A stretch of 64,000 nucleotides of DNA from Dyella_A ginsengisoli. GTDB lineage: Bacteria; Pseudomonadota; Gammaproteobacteria; Xanthomonadales; Rhodanobacteraceae. The number at the start of each line of letters is the position of its first letter. Within the stretch, counting starts at the first letter, position 1. The stretch is taken from NCBI RefSeq assembly GCF_044904665.1, contig NZ_JADIKM010000001.1, positions 620,001 through 684,000 of the forward strand, in the 5' to 3' direction. Below, in pieces: positions 23,433 to 33,755 of the stretch. Under the pieces are notes generated by a model. That model was not told where the DNA came from. It worked only from the letters and a program-made list of their open reading frames with translations, and did not search any database. Made by a program: the position numbers and the translations under genes.

Positions 23433-24812
23433 ATGTTGACGGCTGAATTCCTGTCCCGGCTGCAGTTTGCCTTTGTCATTTCCTTCCACATCCTGTTCCC
23501 GGCCTTCTCGATCGGGCTGGCGTCGTGGCTGGCTTTCCTGGAAGGCGTGTGGCTGGTCAAACGCACCGACCTGTGGCGCGATCTGTATTTCTTCTGGCTG
23601 AAGATCTTCGCCGTGGCGTTCGGCATGGGCGTGGTCTCCGGCATCGTGATGAGCTTTCAGTTCGGCACCAACTGGTCGGGCTTCTCGGTGGTGGCCGGCA
23701 ACGTGGTCGGCCCGCTGCTCAACTACGAGGTACTCACCGCGTTCTTCCTGGAAGCCACCTTCCTCGGCGTGATGCTGTTCGGCTGGCGCAAAGTGAGCGA
23801 CCGCACGCACTTCATCGCCACCTGCATGGTGGCGATCGGCACGCTGATCTCCACCTTCTGGATCATGTCCGCCAACAGCTGGATGCAGACGCCGGCCGGC
23901 TTCGTGATCAGGGACGGCGTGTTCTTTCCGGACGACTGGATGAAGGTGATCTTCAATCCGTCCTTCCCGGTGCGCCTGCCGCACATGGTGATGGGCGCGT
24001 TCATCTCCACTGCGATGGTGATCGGCGGCGTGTCCGCGTGGTACCTGCTCAAGGGCCGCTTCGCCGACAAGTCGCGCGCCACGCTCAAGCTGGCGCTGGC
24101 GTTCCTGGCGATCGTGATCCCGCTGCAGATCGTGATCGGCGACATGTCGGGCCTCGAGGTGCGCGAAAACCAGCCGGCGAAGCTGGCGGCGATCGAGGCA
24201 CGCTGGGAAACCCGCAGCGACGTGCCGCTGACCCTGTTCGCCTGGCCCGATGAAAAGGCCGAGACGAACCACTATGCGGTCGACGTGCCGAGGCTGGGCA
24301 GCGTCATCCTCACCCACAGCCTGCACGGTGAAGTGAAGGGCCTGAAGGACTTTCCCGCCGACCAGCGCCCGCCGGTGAAGATCCCGTTCTTCTCCTTCCG
24401 CATCATGGTCGGCCTGGGCTTCGCGATGCTGGGATTGGCGCTGATCGGCCTGTGGCGCTGGCGCCGCGGCACGCTGGAAAAGCCGTGGTACCTGCGCGCA
24501 TGGGTGGCGATGATCCCGTCCGGCTTCATCGCCGTGCTCACCGGTTGGTGGGTGGCGGAGGTGGGTCGCCAGCCGTGGGTGGTGTACGGCATCACGCGCA
24601 CCGCCGAGGCGGCGACGCCGCTGCCGGTGAGCAGCGTGGTCGCCTCGCTGATCACCTTCGTGGCGGTGTATCTGGGCATCTTCGGCGCGGGCCTGTATTA
24701 CTTGGTGAAGCTGTTCCGCACCGGTCCGGTGGCCGCGCCGGTGAAGGATGCGGCCGCGCACCAGACGCCGGCGCGTCCGCTGTCCGTGCCGCAAGAAACG
24801 ATCGAGGGCTGA
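23433..24812 (+). CDS. cydA: Cytochrome bd ubiquinol oxidase subunit I, short-Q-loop (CIO) type
   Basis: A 459-residue membrane quinol oxidase subunit. ATG 23433 has GAGGTG 6-8 bases upstream and puts the heme b595 ligand at His19, as in E. coli; GTG 23424 is a less likely start. Also seen: Glu99 and Glu107 (proton/heme d site), His184 (b558 ligand), Lys250 and Glu255 in GLEVRENQPAK...AAIE (quinol site) and Met325 (b558 ligand). E. coli CydA has about 522 residues with an insertion in the Q loop; its absence here marks the cyanide-insensitive (CioA-like) branch. It is followed by cydB after 3 bp. High-affinity oxygen reduction without proton pumping. Confidence 0.95.
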   Translation: MLTAEFLSRLQFAFVISFHILFPAFSIGLASWLAFLEGVWLVKRTDLWRDLYFFWLKIFAVAFGMGVVSGIVMSFQFGTNWSGFSVVAGNVVGPLLNYEVLTAFFLEATFLGVMLFGWRKVSDRTHFIATCMVAIGTLISTFWIMSANSWMQTPAGFVIRDGVFFPDDWMKVIFNPSFPVRLPHMVMGAFISTAMVIGGVSAWYLLKGRFADKSRATLKLALAFLAIVIPLQIVIGDMSGLEVRENQPAKLAAIEARWETRSDVPLTLFAWPDEKAETNHYAVDVPRLGSVILTHSLHGEVKGLKDFPADQRPPVKIPFFSFRIMVGLGFAMLGLALIGLWRWRRGTLEKPWYLRAWVAMIPSGFIAVLTGWWVAEVGRQPWVVYGITRTAEAATPLPVSSVVASLITFVAVYLGIFGAGLYYLVKLFRTGPVAAPVKDAAAHQTPARPLSVPQETIEG

Positions 24813-24815
24813 GCG

Positions 24816-25826
24816 ATGGACATGGCAACCGTGCTACCCGTGGTGTGGTACTTCATCATCGGCTTCGGCGTGATGATGTACGTACTCCTGGATGGCTTCG
24901 TGCTCGGCCTGGGCATCCTCGCGCCGTTTGCCGACGACGAGCACCAGCGCGACCACATGATGAATACCGCCGCGCCGATCTGGGACGGCAACGAGACCTG
25001 GCTGGTGCTCGGCGGTGCAGGTCTGCTGGCCGCGTTTCCCAAGGCCTACGCGCTGGTGCTGTCGACGCTGTACCTGCCGATCCTGCTGATGCTGATCGCG
25101 CTGATCTTCCGCGGCGTGGCGTTCGAGTTCCGCTTCAAGGCACACACCTCGCGCTGGCTTTGGGGCTTGGCCTTCCACGTGGGCTCGCTGCTGGCGGCGT
25201 TCGCGCAGGGGGTGATCCTGGGCGTGCTGGTCGACGGCATCGTGCCGCTGGCGCCGGGGCAGACGCACGGCGCGTTCGCGTGGTTCAGCCCGTTCGCGAT
25301 CGTGACCGGCGTGGCGGTGGTGTGCGGCTATGCGCTGCTCGGCGCGACCTGGCTGATCCTCAAGACCGAGGGGCGGCTGCAGCGCATCGCGTTCGCGCTC
25401 ACCCGGCCGCTGATGGTGGCGGTGATCGTGTTCATGCTGATCGTCAGTGCCTCGCTGCCGACGCTGCACTCGGCGCTGATGCAGCGCTGGTTCACCGGCA
25501 ACAACTTCCTCTACCTCTCGCCGGTGCCGCTGCTCACCGCGTTCGTGGCGGTGATGCTGTGGCGCTCGGTGACCAAGCAGCGCGAGATGCAGCCGTTCGT
25601 GTTTGCGCTGTGCTTCTTCCTGCTGGGCTTCATCGGCCTGGTGGTGGGCATCTGGCCGAACATCGTGCCGCCGGCGCTGAGCATCTGGGAGGCCGCCTCG
25701 CCGCCCAGCTCGCAGGGCTTCGTGCTGGTGGGGGCGGCGTTCCTGATCCCCGCCGTGCTGGCCTACACGGTGTATTCGTACCGGGTGTTCCGCGGCAAGG
25801 TGGCGGGCGACGCGGGCTACCACTGA
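24816..25826 (+). CDS. cydB: Cytochrome bd ubiquinol oxidase subunit II
   Basis: A 336-residue integral membrane partner of CydA. Seen: the conserved opening LPVVWYFIIGFGVMMYVLLDG (continuing FVLGLGIL), then NTAAPIWDGNETWLVLGG (the CydB signature), and several hydrophobic helices ending with PAVLAYTVYSYRVFRGKV. It lies 3 bp after cydA, clearly one operon. No cydX-type ORF of convincing quality follows before convergent pepQ; a CydP-like ORF lies upstream instead. Confidence 0.95.
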   Translation: MDMATVLPVVWYFIIGFGVMMYVLLDGFVLGLGILAPFADDEHQRDHMMNTAAPIWDGNETWLVLGGAGLLAAFPKAYALVLSTLYLPILLMLIALIFRGVAFEFRFKAHTSRWLWGLAFHVGSLLAAFAQGVILGVLVDGIVPLAPGQTHGAFAWFSPFAIVTGVAVVCGYALLGATWLILKTEGRLQRIAFALTRPLMVAVIVFMLIVSASLPTLHSALMQRWFTGNNFLYLSPVPLLTAFVAVMLWRSVTKQREMQPFVFALCFFLLGFIGLVVGIWPNIVPPALSIWEAASPPSSQGFVLVGAAFLIPAVLAYTVYSYRVFRGKVAGDAGYH

Positions 25827-25844
25827 CCCGCGTCGCGGGCGGCG

Positions 25845-27164
<1,320 letters not shown>

Positions 27165-27325
27165 GCGGGGATCCTCCCGGCGGGGCGTGCCCGGGGTGGC
27201 GGCAAGCGGAGCCGCGGCGCGGGCAACGCCGGAGTGGAGCGCATCGACGAAGCGGTGCGCGGGGAATCATGCATGATCGCAAACCTTCGCCGGCGGATGC
27301 CACCCGGCGCGCGGCGACCGGCCAC

Positions 27326-27679
27326 TCAGGTCGGCAGGGCGAGCCAGCGGTCGATCACCGCGGCGTCTTCCTTGGCGATGGCGATGATGCGGAAGCCTGC
27401 CCAGATCTGTCCCATCGACGCGGCCCGCTCGTGCCACTGCGCCTGCACGCCCACCTCGATGTGCTGCGGCTGCGGACCCAGGCCGTGCAGCGGCAGCTGC
27501 AGCTGGTAGATGGCTTCCTCGCGTGGCGGCTGCTGGCAGATCAGCAGCATGCCGCCCGCGGAGAGGTTGCCGAGAAAACCCATCGGCTTGCCGCTGATCA
27601 CGTCAGTGACCACGGCGGTGAAGTTGACGCGCTTGCGCTGCGCGCGGCGCTGTTCGCTGGAGGCGGGGCTGGTGTTCAT
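27326..27679 (-). CDS. PilZ domain protein (cyclic di-GMP binding)
   Basis: A 117-residue protein that is a single PilZ domain. The N-terminal arginine motif RRAQRKRVNF (RxxxR-type) and the NLSAGG motif (N-x-S-x-x-G) are the two cyclic di-GMP contacts, so binding is likely retained. The strand pattern HIEVGVQAQWHE and IWAGFRII completes the barrel. The start lies 7 bp after the DUF1631 gene, showing co-expression; PilZ-DUF1631 neighbours are recurrent in Xanthomonadales. The downstream target is unknown. Confidence 0.88.
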   Translation of the reverse strand: MNTSPASSEQRRAQRKRVNFTAVVTDVISGKPMGFLGNLSAGGMLLICQQPPREEAIYQLQLPLHGLGPQPQHIEVGVQAQWHERAASMGQIWAGFRIIAIAKEDAAVIDRWLALPT

Positions 27680-27686
27680 GGCGTCC

Positions 27687-30044
27687 TCAGATTCCTGCCC
27701 GGCCCGGCGTCGGTCGCGACGGGCCCGGCCGCAGCAGGTTGCCGGTCAGGCTGCGCCAAGCGCGATCGAGCAGCGATTCCTTCACTTCGGTCAGCTCGCG
27801 CGCGCGACCTTTCACCATCTCGTGCGCCAGCTGCGGCAGGGTCATGTCCTCGGCGCGCACGCCGCGACGGTTGACGAACAGGGTCTGGCCGGACACCGGC
27901 GAGAACCAGGCGAGCTTGCGCTGGCTGAGCTTGCCGGTGCGCGGATCGGTGAACTCGAACCAGCGGCCGAACGGCATCAGGCGCAGTCGCTCCTGCAGCT
28001 CCACTTCGCGCGGATCGAGTTTCGGCTGGCTGCGCGGCGGCGGCGCGATCGACGGACGTGCGGGGCCCGGCCGCGCCGTGGTGTCGGTGGCCCTGGCGCC
28101 CGCTTCGCTCACCGCGGCCGGCGCAGGTTCGGCGGCGGTCTGCTGGTGTTCGCCCAGGCGTTGGTGCTGCTTGAGGCGCATCGCCAGGTCGGTGGTGCTG
28201 AGCGCCTCGCCGCCGGACGTCGGCACCGCGCTCTCGCCCGGGTTGGCCAGGCGCTGCGCGACCTGCGCGGCCTCCTCGTGATGCATGCCGATCTGCTGCA
28301 GGCCGGTTTCCACCTCGGCCTGCAGGTGGGCGCGATCGGTGACCGGCTTGCGACCGAGCAACTGGTCGGTGATCAGCAACTGGCCGGTGAACGCCTCGCT
28401 GTCCTCGCCGTGGCGCAGGATGGTCAGGGCCAGCACGTCCGACCAGGCGCGGTCGAGCAGCGCGCGCAGCAGGCCGCGCGGCGGATTCTGCGCAAAGCGC
28501 TCGCCGATCAGCGCGCTGGCGCGCTGGCGCGCCTGGTCCAGGCGCTCGCGGCCCTGCATCGCCTCGATATGCCGGCGCTCAGCGGTCTGCGCCTTGCGCG
28601 AGAGCAGCGCGAGATGCTGCTGGATGTCGGCCAGCAGCGCGGTGTACAGGCCGGCGCTGGGCGGCTCGCGGCTGGCGCGCTCCACCAGTTGCTCCAGCTT
28701 CGCGCGCAGGCTGCGATCGGCCTCGCTGCCGGAATCGTCCAGCCACTCGTGCGCCACTTCGGTCACGGTGCCGAGCAGCTGGCGCGCTGGGTGCTCCTTC
28801 TGCTCGAAGAAATTACGGTCGGTGACCGCCATGCGCAGCACCGGCAGCTGCAGTCCGCCGAGCAGGGCGTGGGTTTCCTCGCCCTGCTGCAGCTGGCGCG
28901 AGAGCTGGTCGAACAGCATCGCCACCAGCTCGACGGTGTCGCCCTGCTCGGCGCTCAAGCCGGTACGTGGAGCGCCGGCCGGCTTGCCGTGGTTGAGCTG
29001 GGCGAGCAGTTCCTCGCGCAGCAGTTGCGCGCTGCGCAGTTCGCGGGTGGCCTTGTCGGTCACCTGGGTGAGGTGTTGCTGCAGGGCGGAGAGCGCGGTC
29101 TGCAGTTCTTCGGTCGTGGCGACTTCGGCCGCCTCGCCGCCGATGGTGGTCTGTCCGCTGCGCCGACGCGCGAGCAGTTCGCGCAGGCTGTCGAGCACCG
29201 CGATCGGTTCGTTCGCCTGCGCAGTGCCGCCGCCGGTGCCGGCCGCTTCCGTCGCCACCGCGTTGGCTGGCGACGATGCCGCGCCGGATGCGGCGCTGCC
29301 CGGTGCGCCGCCGCGCACGACCTGCGTGCTCTGGCGCAGCAGCGGATACGGGCGCAACTGGGGCAGGATGCCCTCGTGCTGCAGGGCGTCGTTGAGCGCG
29401 CCGAAGAATTTCGGCAGGTCCGGCAGCAGGGCGTGTTCGAGGCACTTGATCAGCATCAGGTCGTGCTCGACCGGCAGTTCCACCGCGCCGGCGGCATGAC
29501 GCAGCGCCTTGGCCACCGCCAGCGGACCCATCGGCAGCTCGCCGCCCTCCAGAGGCGGGGCTGCCACCAGTACGGCCAGCCGATAGCCGAGCTCGAAGAT
29601 CGCCGCGCCGCCGCGCGACTCGCCGCGGGCCGCGAGCTTGTCCAGCGCCACGGTCATCTCGTGTTCGTCGGTGTCGACCAGGCTGAGCGGCTGATCCAGC
29701 GGCTCGGCCGGCGGGGGTGTCGGCGGTGTTCCCAACTGGTCGAAGTGCAGGTTCAGCTGCTCGAAGAAGCGTTGCTCCAGCGTGGCGCGCTCGCGCATCA
29801 GGCGCTGGCGCACATTGAAGTGGCGCTGCTGGTTGAACGGGTCGTGGGCAGTTTCCGACAGCGAGAAAAGCTGGCGCTCCAGCTCGTCCAGGCACACCCG
29901 CAGGGGGCGCGCCAGCCAGTCGGTACTCAACGCCTGACAATGCTCGATCAGCCGGCGCGCGCGTCCGGACCACTGGTCGCGCGCACTTCCGCCGCCGCCG
30001 CTGCGCGCGGGCAGACGGCCTCGACCCTGCGGTTCTGCTTCCAT
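27687..30044 (-). CDS. DUF1631 family protein
   Basis: A 785-residue cytoplasmic protein of the DUF1631 family (often mislabelled thymidine phosphorylase). Seen: the N-terminal RLIEHCQALSTDWLARPLR and ERQLFSLSETAHDPFNQQRHF segments, a low-complexity Ala/Gly linker around residues 265-300, a long helical middle and the conserved C-terminal part RLMPFGRWFEFTDP, then KLAWFSPVSGQTLFVNRRGVR, which resembles a PilZ-like barrel. ATG 30044 is preferred to the in-frame 30137 start because the longer N-terminus is unconserved and runs into the divergent promoter region. It is followed by a PilZ gene. Role probably in cyclic di-GMP or type IV pilus signalling, by association only. Confidence 0.85.
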   Translation of the reverse strand: MEAEPQGRGRLPARSGGGGSARDQWSGRARRLIEHCQALSTDWLARPLRVCLDELERQLFSLSETAHDPFNQQRHFNVRQRLMRERATLEQRFFEQLNLHFDQLGTPPTPPPAEPLDQPLSLVDTDEHEMTVALDKLAARGESRGGAAIFELGYRLAVLVAAPPLEGGELPMGPLAVAKALRHAAGAVELPVEHDLMLIKCLEHALLPDLPKFFGALNDALQHEGILPQLRPYPLLRQSTQVVRGGAPGSAASGAASSPANAVATEAAGTGGGTAQANEPIAVLDSLRELLARRRSGQTTIGGEAAEVATTEELQTALSALQQHLTQVTDKATRELRSAQLLREELLAQLNHGKPAGAPRTGLSAEQGDTVELVAMLFDQLSRQLQQGEETHALLGGLQLPVLRMAVTDRNFFEQKEHPARQLLGTVTEVAHEWLDDSGSEADRSLRAKLEQLVERASREPPSAGLYTALLADIQQHLALLSRKAQTAERRHIEAMQGRERLDQARQRASALIGERFAQNPPRGLLRALLDRAWSDVLALTILRHGEDSEAFTGQLLITDQLLGRKPVTDRAHLQAEVETGLQQIGMHHEEAAQVAQRLANPGESAVPTSGGEALSTTDLAMRLKQHQRLGEHQQTAAEPAPAAVSEAGARATDTTARPGPARPSIAPPPRSQPKLDPREVELQERLRLMPFGRWFEFTDPRTGKLSQRKLAWFSPVSGQTLFVNRRGVRAEDMTLPQLAHEMVKGRARELTEVKESLLDRAWRSLTGNLLRPGPSRPTPGRAGI

Positions 30045-30212
30045 GGATGACCCTAGTGAACTCCCCCGGAGCGACGAGTCTATGCCGGAAGCCGGGGGCT
30101 CGCCATGGTCGTTTGGTCGAGTCGGTCGCGGTTGCATGCGCGGTGCTGGCTACACTGGCCGCGCGGCGTCCGGGACACACCCCGGGCGCCGATGAGCGGA
30201 GGACGTCGCGGA

Positions 30213-31054
30213 ATGGAACAGGGGATCGACATGGCACCCGTCGATGCGGCCGGCCCGTCGTGGCTGGGTGCCGGGCGGGCGTGCGGCGGGCGGCCGAGCC
30301 AGCAGGACGACCTGGTGTGCCTGGCCGACGAGGCAACGCAATCGCGCCTGCTGGTGCTGGCCGACGGCATGGGCGGCGACGGTGCCGGCGAGCTGGCCTC
30401 GGCCGGCGTGATCGCCGTGGCCCAGCGACTGTGGCGCGAAGGACGCTGGCGCGAGCTGCCCGGCGCGCTGTTTCTCGAACAGCTCTGCCAGGACGCCCAT
30501 CTTGAACTGCGCCGCCGCGGCGAGGGCCTGGTGGATGCCGCACCGCATGCCACCGTGGTGGCGCTGCTGCTCAAGCGCCGCACGGCGTACTGGGCGCACG
30601 TGGGCGACAGCCGCCTGTACCGTTTCACCCGCGACCGGCTGCTTGGCTGCACCGAGGATCACAGCGCGGTGCAGGTGCGCGTGCGCCGCGGCGAACTGAC
30701 GGCGGACGAGGCCGGGCGCGCCGCCGACCAGCACCAGTTGCTGCGCGGCCTGGGCGGTCCCATGCAGCCGCGCGTCGATCACGGCTGCGCGCCGGGCAGG
30801 CGTTCGCGCTGTGCAGCGACGGCGTCTGGGAGCAGCTGTCCACGCAGGAGCTGGCCGCCTTCGCCGCGCGACGCGATCTGCACGCTGCGGTGGGCGAGGC
30901 GCTGGCGCTGGTGCTGACCCGCGGCGGCGATGCCGGCGACAATGCCGCCCTGATCCTGGTTCGGCCGGAGCGCGTACGGCATGCATGGTTGGCGCGTCCT
31001 CTCAGCTGGTGGTCTGCGCTGCGCAGCGCCGGCCGTCGTACTCATCCCGTCTGA
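30213..31054 (+). pseudogene. PP2C-family protein serine/threonine phosphatase, apparent frameshift
   Basis: The N-terminal frame (from ATG 30213, GGAGGA 9 bases upstream) encodes a PP2C: RPSQQDDLVCLAD, LADGMGGDGAGELAS (metal-binding Asp-Gly), HATVVALLL, and WAHVGDSRLYRF. After VDHG (base about 30785) the frame degenerates and ends at 30917. The missing C-terminus, AGQAFALCSDGVWEQLS and GGDAGDNAALILV with the last metal Asp, reads on in the -1 frame from 30785 to TGA 31054. One lost base (a G in CACGG-CTGCGC) explains it. No slippery heptamer is seen, so this is a real null or a sequencing error. Rejoined, it would be about 280 residues, normal for the family. It heads a kinase/FHA cassette. 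Confidence 0.8.
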
Positions 31055-31084
31055 CCGCAGCGTCGGATACGCAAGGTTGCCCGC

Positions 31085-32002
31085 ATGATCACGATGTCCC
31101 GAATGTTCCCTCGTCTCCTGAAATCCGCGGCCGGTCTGTCGGTGATGGCGGTTCTCCTGATGCTCGGCGGATGCGCCCAGTTCGACCGCCTGCGCCATCG
31201 CGGCGACCACGCCACGTCAGCGCCTGCGGCCCCTGCGCCCGCACCGGCACCAGCGGCACCCGCCGAGCCGGCGCCGCCGGTGCGGCCGCTTGGCTCGATC
31301 ATCAACGACGACCTGCAGCACGGCCGCTATGCCGAAGGCGAGGCCTCGCTGCGCGCCTACCTCGTCGAGCATCCGAAGGATCGCCTGGCGCAGTCGATGC
31401 TGCGCCAGCTCACCGCCGATCCGCAGCGCACGCTGGGGCCGGCTGGCTCCAGCCACGTGGTGCAGGCCGGTGAGTCGTACAGCACGCTGGCCCAGCGCTA
31501 TCTGGGCGATGCGCATTTGTTCCTGATCCTGGCGCGCTACAACGGCTCGACCCAGCCCGCTCTGCTGCGCGCGGGGCAAAAGTTGCGGCTGCCGGCCTCC
31601 CGGCGCGCGGCAGGCGACGAGCCCACCGCATCCGCGGGCACTGACGCGGCGGCGCCGGCCGCTCGGGCGCTGATCGAGTCGCCGGCGGCGCGCTCGCAGC
31701 GCCTGCAGCGCGAGAGTCTCGAACTGCTCGATGCCGGACGCGATACCGAGGCGTTGGCCCGACTGGATGCGGCGCTGGCCGAGGACCCGGCACTGGCTTC
31801 GGATCGCGGCAGCGCCGCTGGCTTGCGCCAGCGCGTCGTGGCGCGCTGCCACCAGCGCGCCATCGTGCTCTATCGCGACCAGAAACTGGAACCGGCGATC
31901 GCGCTGTGGGATCGCGTGCTGGCGGTGGACCCCTCGTACGAGCCGGCGCTGGCCTATCGCGCGCGGGCGCAGGAGCTGCAGCGTCGCCTCAAGCAGCTTT
32001 GA
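31085..32002 (+). CDS. LysM-domain lipoprotein with C-terminal TPR-like region
   Basis: A 305-residue protein. A signal peptide with lipobox LGGC puts the lipidated Cys at about residue 30. An Ala/Pro linker (residues 43-62) follows, then a LysM-like peptidoglycan-binding module (HVVQAGESYSTLAQRYLGD, ILARYNG, LRAGQKLRLP) at about 124-173. A helical TPR-like tail (LLDAGRDTEALARLDAAL, AIALWDRVLAVDPSYEPALAYRARAQEL) completes it. It is 30 bp after the PP2C gene in the same direction and convergent with the kinase gene. The layout suggests an envelope-anchored partner of the kinase/phosphatase module; that role is inference. Confidence 0.82.
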   Translation: MITMSRMFPRLLKSAAGLSVMAVLLMLGGCAQFDRLRHRGDHATSAPAAPAPAPAPAAPAEPAPPVRPLGSIINDDLQHGRYAEGEASLRAYLVEHPKDRLAQSMLRQLTADPQRTLGPAGSSHVVQAGESYSTLAQRYLGDAHLFLILARYNGSTQPALLRAGQKLRLPASRRAAGDEPTASAGTDAAAPAARALIESPAARSQRLQRESLELLDAGRDTEALARLDAALAEDPALASDRGSAAGLRQRVVARCHQRAIVLYRDQKLEPAIALWDRVLAVDPSYEPALAYRARAQELQRRLKQL

Positions 32003-32035
32003 CGCGCCGGCGAGTCAAAGCATCCGCGGCTGCGG

Positions 32036-33745
32036 TTACTCGCCGGTCGACTGATCCCCGGCGCGGCGCCGCGGCACCGCGGTCAGGCGGGTGGGCTGGA
32101 CCACCGTCGCGCCGGGTCGGGCCGGTCGCGGTGGCGGCGCTGCCGGACGTCGCTGGCGCGACTGCAGGGCGCCGGCCATCAGGTTGAAGGCGGCGAACAG
32201 ACGGCCGAGCTCGTCACGGCGCGTCAGCCGGATGCGGTAGCGCAGATCGCCGCGCGCCACGCGCAGCATGGCGTCGCCGACCAGGCCCATCGAGGCCAGC
32301 AGTCGGCGGAACAGGGCATAGGCGGCGCCGAGCACCGCCAGCAGGGTCACCAGCAGCACCGCGGCGATCGCAGCGAGCGTGGTCCTCTGCGCCGCGCGCA
32401 GCGGGCTGCGGCTGATGCCCAGCCGCAGCGTGCCGACGGTGGCGCTCTGGTAATGGATGGGTGTGTTGAACAGCAGCAGGCCGTCGCTGCCACCGTCGTC
32501 GCCGCGGTAGCTGTCGATCTCGCCGCGCTGCGCCAGCGGGTGTCCGGGCAGCGTCGGCAGCGCGCCGCCGACTTCCTCCGGGCGGGTGCTGGCCACTACT
32601 TCGCCGCCGCGATCGGCCACCGCCAGGTAACGGATCTGCTGGTTGCGGGCGATGTCTTCCACCAGCGCACGGGTGGCGGCGCGGTCGCCCAGCAGCAGAT
32701 CCTCGGCCGATTCGCTGGCCACCATGCGCCCCAGCGAGCTGCCGAAATCCAGCGCCAGTCCGCTGACCGCGCGGCCCTGCATGGCATAGATCGCCGCCAT
32801 GCCGGCAATCAGCACCAGGCCGAGCACGCCGCCGAGCACCGCCGACCAGCGCCAGCGCAGCGAGACGATGCGGCTGACCAGCGGTTGCTCGTGCAGGCGC
32901 TCGTACTCGCGCCGTGCCATGCGCAGGTCGTCGGCCAGCTCGGCGCCGCGCTGGTAGCGCGCGGCGGCTTCCGGCGCGAGCAGGCTGTGCACGATGTCGG
33001 TGAGGATCGCCGGCGTAGCGGCGTCCAGCGGTTCCAGCGGCGGCAGCGGATGCTGCAGGCGTTCTTCGAGCAGGCGCGGCACGTCGGCCGTCTCGTTCCA
33101 CGGCAGCTTGCCGGCCAGCAACCAGTACAGCACCACGCCCAGCGAGAACAGGTCGCTGCGTGCGTCGGTCGGCTCACCGCGCAGGTGCTCCGGCGCCATG
33201 TAGGCGGGCGTGCCGCCGATTTCGCCGGGCGCGTCCGCGCCGGCCGGCTGCAGGCCGCGGCGTTCGGCAATGCCGAAATCGGCGATCTTGGCCTGCCGCC
33301 AGCCGTCGGCCAGCATGATGTTTTCCGGCTTGATGTCGTGATGGACGACGCCCTGTGCGTGCGCGTAATCCAGCGCGGTCGCCATCTGCAGGGCCAGTTC
33401 GAGCACCACCTGCAAGGGAGGCAGGCCCTCGCGGGCGGCGCGACTGGCGAGGGTGTCGCCGGGCAGGCGCTCCATCGCGAGGAACGGCTGGCCGTCGGGC
33501 GTCTCGCCCACGTCGAACAGCGTGACGATATGCGGGTGGGTCAGGTGGCCGGCCGCTCGTGCTTCCACCAGAAAGCGGCGGCGATAGCTTGCATCGGCGG
33601 CCACGCCCGCATGCAGGCACTTGATCGCCACCTCGCGTTCGATCTGCGGATCGTAGCCGGCGTAGACCACGGCCATCGCGCCACGACCGAGGATGCCCTC
33701 GATGCGGTAGCGGTCGATCGTGCGGGGAAGGTTGGGGTCGCGCAT
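32036..33745 (-). CDS. Transmembrane serine/threonine protein kinase with sensor and HAMP domains
   Basis: A 569-residue Hanks-type kinase. Kinase domain at residues 13-270: glycine loop GRGAMAVVY, Lys42 (VAIKCL), catalytic HHDIKPEN with Asp137 and Lys139, DFG at 156-158, and APEHLRGE. The Arg of HRD is His, so it is a non-RD kinase. Then a transmembrane helix (about 290-310, GGVLGLVLIAGMAAIYAM), a periplasmic sensor-like region of about 150 residues resembling Cache/dCache (IRYLAVADRGGEVVAST), a second helix (AAVLLVTLLAVLGAAYALF) and a HAMP domain (VARGDLRYRI...DELGRLFAAFN). ATG 33745 gives the conserved kinase start; upstream frame is FHA-gene shadow. It lies 10 bp after the FHA gene. Confidence 0.92.
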   Translation of the reverse strand: MRDPNLPRTIDRYRIEGILGRGAMAVVYAGYDPQIEREVAIKCLHAGVAADASYRRRFLVEARAAGHLTHPHIVTLFDVGETPDGQPFLAMERLPGDTLASRAAREGLPPLQVVLELALQMATALDYAHAQGVVHHDIKPENIMLADGWRQAKIADFGIAERRGLQPAGADAPGEIGGTPAYMAPEHLRGEPTDARSDLFSLGVVLYWLLAGKLPWNETADVPRLLEERLQHPLPPLEPLDAATPAILTDIVHSLLAPEAAARYQRGAELADDLRMARREYERLHEQPLVSRIVSLRWRWSAVLGGVLGLVLIAGMAAIYAMQGRAVSGLALDFGSSLGRMVASESAEDLLLGDRAATRALVEDIARNQQIRYLAVADRGGEVVASTRPEEVGGALPTLPGHPLAQRGEIDSYRGDDGGSDGLLLFNTPIHYQSATVGTLRLGISRSPLRAAQRTTLAAIAAVLLVTLLAVLGAAYALFRRLLASMGLVGDAMLRVARGDLRYRIRLTRRDELGRLFAAFNLMAGALQSRQRRPAAPPPRPARPGATVVQPTRLTAVPRRRAGDQSTGE

Positions 33746-33755
33746 GGGCCGGCGA

